From contig CP053155.1 of NCBI GenBank assembly GCA_014607495.2, positions 3,286,001 to 3,350,000 on the forward strand: a stretch of 64,000 nucleotides of DNA. The letters are read 5' to 3'. The position numbers and the translations under genes are program-made. Shown piece by piece: positions 53,867 to 64,000 of this stretch. This DNA comes from Carposina sasakii. Lineage: Eukaryota; Arthropoda; Insecta; Lepidoptera; Carposinidae. The notes beneath the pieces are model-generated. The model was not told where the DNA came from, ran no database searches, and saw only the letters and a program-made list of their open reading frames with translations. Within the stretch, counting starts at the first letter, position 1; every line of letters begins with the position of its first letter.

Positions 53867-56440
53867 GATTAAGAGAAAGCGAAATTAATATTGAAACAAT
53901 TTTTACCACTCATAAAAATTATGAAAAAGCAAATTTATGTACATGTAACAATATCTCAATAATTTATTAAGTGTATATTTATTTATTCATACAAAGGAGA
54001 AATAATGTTTTAAATGTTTCACAACATCGACTACACAAGCTCTACAAGAAACTAAAAAACCCAAAGTTTGAAAAAGAATGTACTTACCATCGAATATAAA
54101 GTTTATTTTTTCCTAATAATCCCTATTATTAACACTTAAATAATTAACTTAAAAAAAATTAATTTAAAAAGGTCCATTTTCCGAACTTGACAAAAGCTTC
54201 CAGTTTCCACTCGACAAAATTCTTAGTCCCAAAAAGGTCGCTCCCTCAAAAAGGTTTTAAACATTCTTTTGACCGTTGGCTTGAGATCTTCAACTTGAAT
54301 AAATTAATAATAAGTACCTACTTACTTTTAGGTAAACTTAAAGCTAAAATTATTTTCTGAATGTGGGTAGTGTTAATATTTATGTATAAAAATCATCTAA
54401 ATTTTAAATAATAATTTATAGTTTTATGGCCAATTTTTATACTGGAGATTACAAAGAAACTGAGTTTTTTAAAATCCAAATTTAAAATTTTCTGTAAAAC
54501 AATTGAACCTGCAAATAATCTCTAGAAATCATTGCAAGTATATAACTACAGTTATTAGTCAGGCAGAATAACTTAAATAGTATTGATACAGTACAACAAA
54601 GTAAACTTAAAATCAATTTATATCCTTAATAATCCTCGTAATGCGAAACTACTGTCTTTCACGACAAAACTTGGTAAAAACGTAGGTATAGGTAAAAATA
54701 GAGCCTGAAGACGGACATAGCATATTACTCTGTGGTCCATGCAGACGGAGTCGCGAGCTACAGGTAGTAAAACATATATTAAAAATTACAAACATATTTA
54801 ATATTACATATATTTTCAAAACAATACAAAAAACCTAACATATCAAGAAAAAACCTATAATCTCGCAAGAAACACCTTATCGCTCGTTAACACTCTTTAT
54901 TTACTTTTCATCGAATAAATCGATGTCCTTCGACGTAAGGGGCGAGCGAGTGCGCATGCGCGATAAAAATGGCGTCTGAAAAAAGCGGGAAAATAAGAGA
55001 AAGAAGTGGCTAGGGGTCGCCCCCGCGGCCGTGAACAAGGAGGGCGTACGGTGCGGTGCAGATGTTGTTAGGTTTGTTATAATCTGTGGTGTCAAACTGA
55101 TTTGCAAAGGTTCTAAAATTGTAAAGCCTTCAGAATTAGTTAAAATTTCTAATGTCGTTTTTTGTTTAGTTCTAATATTTTTAAAAATATATTTTGGATT
55201 ATCTTTATAAACCGTAGAAAGTTTTATGTTATAAACTAAAATTAGTCAAAATCTCTGTCAGTGGACTGACCATGGCATTCGAAGAAAACTTCTATATTTG
55301 TCACATGTTCTGTACGTACTTTAATCGTAATACATATAAATAAAATATGTTTATTACAAAATTCAAAACTTGCAAATAATAATAAACCACTATTTTCACA
55401 CTACAGCACATAATACACAAATCACTAATTCTCACAAGCTCGAAAACAATCGCCAACATACTCTACCTACAAAATATACTCTATTCACTGCATCCTAAAA
55501 AGGTCTTGAGCCAAAATTTGAGCACGACACTTTACCACACCGCGAGCCGTAGGGGTGTGTCTTCCCCTCTCGTTTCCGCCCCTCGGCAGGGGTGACTTGT
55601 ACCCCTACGACGGCGTACCTTAAAACGGACTTGTGCCTCGTTTGAATGAGAGATCAGGCAAGTGAACGTCAAGTTTGTGTGCCAGTATAAGCTTATAAGA
55701 AGAATAAAGTTTATACTATCTCTATCATAATTAAGTTTTAAAGAAAGACAGCATCAACTTTATAATTCTGAGGCTTTCTGACGTTTGGAAAAATAGGAAC
55801 TAAGAAAACTAGTTTTATGTAAATAGAAACGGATTGATAATTTGGCTTAGAAAGATCAGTTAAAAGGAAATACTTAATATTGAATTTTCTTTAAGAACAT
55901 TTAGGATAGAAAATAATTTGATATCTATACTTCCAAAAAAATGATTCAACTATCATCCATCACGTTTTAAATTACCTCAGGGTAATATAATCCCTCAAAT
56001 CACTTCAATATCCTGTAGTTATAATCTGTGCCACTGCTGCTATTGTCCGTTTCATAGAATAGGTCTTACGCTTGATTTCGGTATTCACTATTTTTGTATA
56101 CAGTGAAACAGAAAATCTCGTCATACACATAGTAACTAGCGCCATCATCCAGCGGAACTATACGGTGAAATGCACTCTAGTCACCTATCAACTTGTACAA
56201 GTACTAAATCAATGGTCAACGCGCACTTGTAAAGCTCGTCGATACTTATTTCATCTTGATAGAGTGGGATATGATGGAGTAGACGAGGATCAAGGACTGA
56301 GGATGTACGAGTACCAAGTGGATATTCTTATCTAGTTTTAAAGAGATCAAGTCATCAGATTTGTCTTTTCTTAGGTGAGAAATAAGAGATAATTTTGACA
56401 CTTGAAAATTAGACAAGTCAAAGTTTATGATGATATTTTC
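53867..56440. other. Intergenic stretch with one GC-rich patch
   Basis: Apart from the NRF-1-like site at 54951 and a GC-rich patch near 55535-55620, this is AT-rich and unassigned. The 87-codon frame at 56072-56335 has no recognisable motif. Confidence 0.45.
54945..55060 (+). promoter_or_regulatory. Promoter-like patch with perfect NRF-1/Ewg-type site
   Basis: TGCGCATGCGCG at 54951-54962 matches the palindromic NRF-1 (Drosophila Ewg) motif typical of housekeeping promoters. Just downstream, aaaaATGGCGTCTG opens only a 14-codon reading to TAG. GC content is high to 55060. The gene served, if any, is not identified. Confidence 0.3.
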
Positions 56441-56442
56441 TT

Positions 56443-56845
56443 CTATGCTGCTCTGGGAGTGAAAAAAAAAGTATAAAGCTACAGCTGCTACTCTTCGCGG
56501 GAATATTGTACAATATTCTAATTATAATATTATAATATGTGTACAGGCTGATTTATGCAAACTTAAGTATGGGCTTCTTCTATGCTGCTCTGGGAGTGAA
56601 AAAAAATTATAATACTACGGCTGCTTCTCTTCCCGGGCATTCTGTACAAGTCAGTAGAGGGACAAGAGGATCTTGATGTTTTGTAGGCTATGGGCTGACC
56701 ACCTGTCACTACTAACCGAACTTGTACATCTCAACTATACCCTCAAAATTGGTCAGAAGTGGCACCATGTCGTTCTTTCTATCGGCCCTTGGTTCTCTGC
56801 CTACCCCGTAAGGGATAAAGGCGTCATTATATGCATGTATGTAAA
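56443..56845. repeat. SINE-like family H, two copies joined
   Basis: A truncated copy (56443-56515) is followed by a fuller copy (56548-56845), each starting ttctatgctgctctgggagt. Nested or tandem insertion of the same family. Confidence 0.65.
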
Positions 56846-57237
56846 GTTTATGATATTTAAGGTATTAGTGTTATGTGCGTCTGCTATTTTAAGAGTGTAA
56901 TCACATAGCAGTAGGTAAGAAGACTTTCCTAAATGTTTAGAGAGACGTATAGCAATGATTTTGGAATTACTATAAAGGCTACAGGTTTTATGACGGATTT
57001 ATTAATAGGTACTGATGACACTAGGGGTGCCATACTTGCTTAGACTCTTAGGCCTGTGCAAGTGAACTGTGGATATCTTGATCTAGATACAGTTCACTGA
57101 CGACACCCTGTACGGTCTACCAGTACATACTTCTTGATATATTAAATGAAACAACATAGTTCAGTATTATCTTGCCACGATTGACTGGACTAATAGACGC
57201 GATGGACAGGTTGGCCAAACCTGCTATAGAGTAAAAT

Positions 57238-57515
57238 AGCTACAGAGATTGGCCAGGTACGTAGGAGATATTATAGTGCACAAGTGTGTGCGCAAACACA
57301 GATGCACTCTCTATTCCCTCACTCTCATAGTCCGATGGGACGAAAAGGCGACACGACCGGAGAGAGATCAGGCGCAAGACCAACGGTTTTACGTGCTTTC
57401 CGAGGCACGAGCTAAGTGACAATTTTTACAGCATTAAAATCTGTACATGAAATAAATTCATTGGTACAGGCGGAAGGTGCACGTCTTAACCACTGGGCTA
57501 TCACCGCTTTCATCC
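57238..57515 (-). mobile_element. Composite tRNA-headed SINE family I, copy 3
   Basis: The body is as at 27231. The head keeps the A-box region (ttaaccactgggctatcacc on plus) but has lost part of the B box through a deletion before gcggaaggtgcacgtc. Confidence 0.7.
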
Positions 57516-57664
57516 TGATATTGAGGATTTGCATCATCCATTCGGCTATGATAACAAAAGGATAACAATTGTTTTTTTTTCACAAATTGTTCCTGACCTC
57601 TTCAAACATCAAGTTAGACTCAGAGTAAAGGCTAGGTACTTATAAATATTTCACAAGTTGTGAG

Positions 57665-57742
57665 TCACAATACATTAACCTAGTCCCACACTAAGATCCC
57701 TAAGGTCTTGTATCGTGGGTACTAAGCAACGGTATATAAATA
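57665..57742 (-). repeat. SINE family D tail fragment
   Basis: Contains cattaacctagtcccacact, aagatccctaaggtcttgta and cgtgggtactaagcaacggt. Confidence 0.7.
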
Positions 57743-58607
57743 CCGTCTAACCTTACATGAAGTTTACATGATAGGTACCATTTTATTGTACTTATACATT
57801 CAAGGGCAACAAATGAATGCAACTAAACTATTTAATTTTACCAGTTCTATCATTCTGACAGGTTTATAAACACAGACAGTAATAATACGTTTTAATTAAG
57901 TAATATTAATAGTAAAAAATACTCTAAATTTATTTTTAAAACATTCCAAAAAGTATTCCTTACTCAAACCCAATCTGGTTGCGAACAAAATTCCGCGCAA
58001 ACTTCCAACCCCTTATTAAAGCCAAGACAAAAACCAACCCCCAATTAGGGAACGCTCACGTCGGGAACTTGTGCGATTTTTAAAAACAAAAATGATGCAT
58101 TTACCCCTGCGCTATGGGGCTAAATGCATAATATGGGGGTGTGCGGGGGTGGCACAAAAATAGGGTGCAAACAGACGCCATCTTTAAAAGTCACCCTTGT
58201 CGATTTCGATGATGGAACGTTGTTCGTAATTTCTGGATTTATCGCGAAGTGATTACGGTTAAAATGGCATGAAGTGGTTATGGGGTGTCCTTTCGTGAAC
58301 TGTAGTGAATAGTTCACTATATAGGCAGTGTACTATGGTGAACTAAACTATACTGTAGTGTTTTACACTTAACAACTTCATTTGTATTGAATGAGCTATG
58401 AATACGCTATGTTATTGCCAAGTTTTATCATAATTGGTTCAGTAGTTTCGTGAAGGAGTAACAAACATCCAATCTCACAGAGTTTTGCATATTATCATTA
58501 GTAGATAGTACTAATACTTGTATAATGCTAGCTAGAAACATGAAATAATAATGAAGATTGCGAGAAGAAACATTTTTTTAGCAATAACATTTTGTATAAT
58601 TTCTGTA
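57743..58607. other. Unassigned stretch
   Basis: A GC-richer patch at 58090-58200 and a family L tail at 58425-58510 (agtagtttcgtgaaggagta) are the only structures seen. Confidence 0.45.
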
Positions 58608-59010
58608 TACAGGGTGGAAGTGACAGCCAGGCAAATATTGATATGGCGACTTCAGACCATGATTCTGAGGCGAAAACCACTGAAAATTTTCGCAGGAAAA
58701 TGTCAAAATTTTCCGACATTTTTCAGTAAAAAATTGTGTACTTCGTTTAAGTAGATAAGGACTTAAAAACAAAATTTTAACCTATGGATGATTAAAAAAA
58801 AATTGTTCCCAATAAAGTTTAAAATACTGATCAATCCCAATGGAGAGTCACAAGTGGTCCAAAAAACAGTAATATATCACACAATAACCAAATGGTAAAT
58901 GGGCTTACTTTAACTAGTCACAGGATCGCCCGATACAATTGGCGCGGAAAGCAAACATTGCGGATAATCAAATTTAAAATGCATTTCCTGCGAGTAATAA
59001 CACTGTCGTA
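58608..59010. mobile_element. MITE family R, copy 2 (right end eroded)
   Basis: tacagggtggaagtgacagc at the left, then accatgattctgaggcgaaa, gagtcacaagtggtcc and ttggcgcggaaagcaaac, which match 14904-15375 in reverse complement. Confidence 0.65.
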
Positions 59011-59188
59011 TATAAAGTTACTTCTAAAAATATGAAAGATATGATTAAAGTAGGTAATTATAAACAATATACTTATACATATAATATGTATGACGCACTC
59101 AGGGTAAGTAAAATATCAACATTATTCACTAATACTCATATACAGAGATGTTGAATCAATCAGCCCCCTTATCACCTAACTAGCAAAA

Positions 59189-59304
59189 ACGATAGCGAAA
59201 ATTGTACAAAAATCACTGATTGTCAAATTCGTATTACGTAAAATTCATTTTACGTAATACTTTGACATTTCAAGGCGAATATTGTACAATTTTCGCTATC
59301 GCTT
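59189..59304. mobile_element. Small foldback element with 20 bp perfect arms
   Basis: CGATAGCGAAAATTGTACAA at 59190-59209 and its exact complement at 59282-59301, with a second inner pair gtattacgtaaaa/ttttacgtaatac. Non-coding foldback MITE. Confidence 0.7.
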
Positions 59305-59309
59305 TGCTT

Positions 59310-60514
59310 CGGCTTTGCTATTGCTTTTACGTAATCAGAGGGCGGATATAAATACCTAACTGTTGCTGACTAGTCATGTTCTCAAGCTCAGGGACGATTT
59401 TTCTAAACGTCAGATAGCTTATCAGAAAAATAAAATAGCTGCTGTCCTTCCCTGAAACTGACCATGATAGAAACATTATCAATTGTATTCTGAGCCCTAA
59501 ATCAATTCTGAAAAAAAAGAATATACATAAAACAAATGTTTGCACTTCGAAATTTATATACCAACCCCATTTTTTTTCTAAAACCACCCTAAGCCGGCAC
59601 GTGCCTATTACATCACTATATAATTCACAAAGCAAACGAGCTAATTCATCCCCGAAAATCAATACCTATTATGTACCAATAATACAAACGAGAAATCAAA
59701 AACTGGGGTGACGGATATAAAAAATGAGGGTGTACCCGGACCCCTAGGGTTTTTTTCACCATTTTTTTGGGGTATGTGGGGTGGTACAATGGTACCTCTT
59801 TATGTTCTTATTTATGGTGCGAATATAAGAGGGATGCCACCCCCACGATTTCTTTTGATGGATTATTTTTTGAGTGCTTCAAAATTTGGGAGTTTATTTA
59901 ACATCGTCGTAATACTATGTCGTTTATATATTCGCAGTTTAAGCTGTCAATCCATACATATGATTTTTATGAAGAAAAACCTTTACCTCTTCTTATGCAC
60001 TTTCTAATTATGCAATACCTACATGTAGAGTCTACGCAAAAAAAGATTTGTCCAAAAGTAATTTATTTTAAGTTAAGTCCCTGAGTCAAGAAAATAGACA
60101 CTGAAAAAATAATTACTTACTTATAAACTCTTACCAAACATTTATAACGCTAAAACGGCAGTACCTTTTAATTTTACAATCAACAAACCTAAAATATAAT
60201 AGGTACAACCAAAAATAATAAAGCACAGTCCTAATCCTCAGAATATTATATTAGCAGATATTTAATTTAGCAGCATTATCCCTGCGCTGGGAAAGGGAGG
60301 ACCATTTGTTTCGTTTTATGCCTCTCCGGTACATATTCTCTAAAATTGTTTTTGACGTTTTTCGGCGGCTACATTGTACAGGTTTTAGATGAATCTACCT
60401 AAAAGCTAAATTTTGTGGCTAAGGGTTACCTAAATTCCATTAATGTGACCAAATTTAGGCACAGTCTGAAAACAAATATCAAATCTCATTTTTTTAAAAG
60501 TTGAAACGTTAGCA
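59310..60514. other. Unassigned stretch
   Basis: Open frames at 59327-59662 (minus) and 59708-60007 (plus) have no recognisable domain or splice context. Nothing else was recognised. Confidence 0.45.
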
Positions 60515-60515
60515 T

Positions 60516-60912
60516 ATCGGGTGTAAAAAGACAACTATTGTCTTTTAATACCTCGTATTCTTTGTAAAGTTATGATCATTTTTTTCTATGGAAACAACCC
60601 TGGGAAACCAGTAGTTTCCAAGATATCGAGGTCCAAAGTTACATTAATATTGGCATTTTTTTTACATAAATCCATCTGAAATCGGCTAGCAAACATATTT
60701 TTCAAAGATACCATGTAAAAATGTTATAATGTTAGTTTTGTAGGTACATTTATACTTTGCGCATCAAACGAATACATTGCTTGCAATAAAATGACAGTAT
60801 TTTTCCATAATTTTTTTGTCGTTTCCCAGGGTTGGTTCCATAGAAGAAAATGATCGTAACCATACAAATAATACGAGGTATCAAACATCATTGTCTTTTT
60901 ACACCCTGTATA
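60516..60912. mobile_element. MITE family C, copy 2
   Basis: From cgggtgtaaaaagacaacta to ttgtctttttacaccctgta, about 400 bp, with the inverted internal parts aatacctcgtattctttg and ataatacgaggta. It is the fuller copy of the family at 16173. Confidence 0.72.
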
Positions 60913-63900
60913 ATATCACATATCCTTAAAAATTATATACAATACCTTATTTATAAAATATAGGCAAGAAAATAATGAAAATCACAACTCAATTTAGATT
61001 TGATATTCAAAATTAGGTAGTACTAACCTAAGTTTTAGACTAGACAAGTTTAGTGCTTTCTAGTGATTAGGTAATTGATTCCCGACATTTTTTTCACAAA
61101 GCATCAATCGTAAAATAATAAGCATAATTATTCACAATAGTTATCACAAACTTTTTATCAATAACGATCGCCATAATTTTACAATGAAAAACAATTATGC
61201 GGTTACTCTCAAGCGTGTAGTTTTATAATAGGCGTATAGAGGTGTAAAACAATGCCATAGGAGGCGGCTAATTACACCACTGTACTACCATTGGTTGGGA
61301 ACTATAGGCGGTATAGGAGTGTAAAAACAATACCTTGGTTAACTTTACGAGAATTTACTTGTTTAGAATACAATATGGCCGCTAAAGAGTGATTTTATCA
61401 TTCAATGAGTTATATATAATGTGTGTGCGGGAATTAATATTAGTGTTACGTATCTAAGATTGTAGAAGATCTTGGGTACTATTATGGTACCTATCATTAA
61501 GTAATTATTGTGGTATATATACTTATAAATATGGAGGATAATTTGATATTTAAGAACAATTTCTAATATATTTAAAGTTTGGAGTCAATAATTGGGATAT
61601 TTCCTATGGTTGAACTTTAATAATATTGCCTGCAACGCTTTTGATCCTGGGTTCGAATCCCGGTGGGTTCAAACATTGATATGATGAATATCGATGTTTA
61701 TTCCGAGTCATGGATGTATAAGTATCTATGTATTTATATACATAGATACTTAGTGTGTGAATATTTATTTATTATTTATATTTTATGCTCATCAGAATAA
61801 ATTATCAAAATCACACCTATGTGTAAAATTACAATTTGATTAAGTGTCTAAATGAGGTAGTAATACCACCTGCATCATTTACAGCAACTTTTGTTATGTG
61901 ACCATATTTATAAACGCAACATTAAATATAGCTGTAGAACAAAAGTTCTTTTACGCGCATAGAAGTTAGTGAAAGAGTGACGTCATAACGTGGTAGCCGT
62001 TTGTATGGAGCGTTTTTTGCAAGTCTAAAATTGTGATTTTGAAATTGTTATATCTCGAAAAGTTTTTATGCTAGCGCAGTTTTTCTTTCTATTTTGTGAT
62101 CTTTCGATATAGATACAAATAATTAATAACTGTCAACATCCCTTTTAATGACCTTAGGTTTTGACCAAGTTTTACACTAACTAATAATGTGGTTTAAAAG
62201 GTACTTCTTTGCCTAATGTTAACTATACTCTATAAGTAGTAGAGAAATACCATAATAAGCGATTCTCTAACGATGTAGCACAGTACTAAACGCCTCAATA
62301 TAAGAATATTTCACGATAATTCTTACGATATTGTTCCCATATGGTCTCCCTTATATAACATTCCACCTTGAGTCTAGAAACCAGTCTTTTTCAACTTCCC
62401 CTATAAAGCTCTTAACAAATTTAAGTATACCATTACGAACTCCCAAATAGACTTCAACAAAAACATTTACAGCTGTTACCGTTGCCTACTGTACAATAAA
62501 AAATGCTGGATTTGTACTTTAAGATCAAGTTGAAAACCGGATGAAGACCTTGAAAATATGCTGTGAAAACGCAACCTGCTCATTTCGCGTTTGTTATAAA
62601 GTTGTAAAATAGTTTTTATTGAGCTAGTACTAGAGTCCATGCAGCATTTGTAAACGTTGCAATAGGAGTAAAAGCCGTATAAAGGTTCACTTGATTGACT
62701 TGGTTTCAGACCGCTAGGCAGACCTGTTCACAAGGTTATCTCAGCTGTATAGGAAGCAAGGGGTTGTGATATTCTCGTAAGCTCAGAGCATAACGAATTT
62801 ATACCCTTTAATGTGATTATTTATAGGAGGTTTATAAAGCCCTTGTGGGATGTAAAATTTTAGTGATGGACTGTGCTTTGCAAGATTATAAAAGATTTAT
62901 AGAGAGAGATAAGAAAATCGATTAAGAATATTTTGTCAATATATAGTCATCCATCTGCACTTATTCTTATTCTTTATACACACATAAATAAAAAATATTA
63001 AAAGTAATCTCAGTATACAGGAGAAATCACATACCGATATCATGATTTCTTTTGAGCTAAGCTCCGTTAGCTGCTGTCAACTTGATGGTCGGAAATTCCT
63101 TGTTTTCTACGGAACCCTAAAAAGTGTGGTACCCATCATAGCGATCCAATCGAAGCTCAGAGGAATCTTGCGCTGAGGACTAATTAATTGTTATACCGCT
63201 AAACATGAGCTTGCTACATTAAGGAGTAACAACGAGGAGATTCGATAAGCAATATAAGCCTTGATTGCCAATGTAGGCTTAGCGGCGAAGTATAAGGCAA
63301 TCACTGGCTGTAGTCTCCATTTATGTAGACTGAAAACCGCCAATGTAGCCTTCGCAGTGCAGTATCAGGCAATCTCTGGCTATCATTTGGCTGCGCCATA
63401 GTCTCTACAGTCCGTCACCCACGCAACGCAGTGGATAAATTTCAATTAGGTTGTTTTTATACACTATTCTACAAGCGCGGTGATACCACAATGGTACGCT
63501 ATGGTTTCATAAAATAACGGTGCCGTCATATACCGGCTGTATGAATGTAAAAAGACATGTAAAAAGTTCCTTCATGCCTACAACATAATGATTATACTAT
63601 ACACCGTTTTTCTTGAAAACCATAGATTAACCCAATAAATTGTGCTGACGACGGCATAGGTTCGACTTCGATCCCAGATACGGGTTTGAAAGTACTAAAT
63701 AACGGGTTAGAAGTTTGAAAAATCGGGTTTACTGATCTTAATTTATTATTCAGTTTTCCCAAAGAATTGGTATAAGATTAGACAAGCAGTAGGTAGGTCA
63801 TAAAACAAATCACTACAAAAAAAAACATGGAAAAGTCAGTTTGATGATGAGACGTTGTTATGCCACCTCCTTCTTGTCATATCTACCAGCCAGTTACCTA

Positions 63901-64000
63901 TAAATAGTGTCCGATGTTAGTTGGCGGATATATTAAAATTCCCGAGACGTCCAATAAGTTTGTGATAATCACTTGCAATTGCAACTGCTTTTAGATGCCA
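60913..64000. other. Unassigned stretch to the right edge
   Basis: Contains the family D SINE at 61630-61765 and a diverged tandem duplication at 63267-63410 (period 72; gccaatgtag and ggcaatc..tggct in both halves). No gene recognised. Confidence 0.5.
61630..61765 (+). mobile_element. tRNA-derived SINE family D, 5'-truncated copy
   Basis: Begins in the head (tgcctgcaacgcttttgatc), keeps the B box gggttcgaatcccggtgg and the body tgatatgatgaatatcgatg, and ends early at a palindromic tatctatgtatttatataca. Confidence 0.75.

Overview
The window looks like nuclear DNA of a moth or butterfly (Lepidoptera). It is AT-rich and intron-bearing, with few genes and very many short interspersed elements. 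The most frequent repeats belong to families I associate with lepidopteran genomes: LINE-derived tails containing the 'cagtccactgctggacgtag' motif, tRNA-headed SINEs, and foldback MITEs ending in TACAGGGTG. No bacterial, organellar or viral gene was recognised. The assignment rests on repeat style and gene structure only.

Layout. (1) Positions 1-2077 are the 3' part of a very cysteine-rich, lysine-rich, metallothionein-like gene built from a 129-residue unit repeated in tandem. The units are nearly identical except for a diverged last one. Three small indels break the frame in the first 910 bases; from 893 to the stop at 2077 the frame is open, and poly(A) signals follow at 2308-2317. (2) Positions 2.3-35.5 kb hold no convincing protein gene. 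They are filled with SINEs, LINE tails, foldback elements and MITEs, plus one nested block at 30.8-32.6 kb: a piggyBac-like element (TTAA target duplication) that contains a 5'-truncated Penelope-like retroelement with a GIY-YIG endonuclease and a hammerhead-like ribozyme downstream. A possible non-coding first exon on the minus strand lies at 22485-22624. (3) Positions 35534-47505 carry a complete four-exon gene for a secreted pancreatic-lipase-family protein of 359 residues. I assembled it by splice-site logic: a signal-peptide exon at 35.5 kb, a first intron of about 10 kb full of transposon debris, and three exons at 45.6-47.5 kb with consistent phases. (4) Positions 47.5-64 kb are again intergenic or intronic, with LINE and SINE debris, a 124-130 bp minisatellite, hairpins and a few GC-rich promoter-like patches.

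The two genes have no evident functional link. The metallothionein-like product would bind metal ions through CxC/CxxC thiolate clusters. The lipase-like product would be secreted and carries the Ser-Asp-His triad. The most novel items are the multi-unit metallothionein-like gene, the piggyBac/Penelope/hammerhead nest, and several unrelated-looking MITE families that share one terminal motif.
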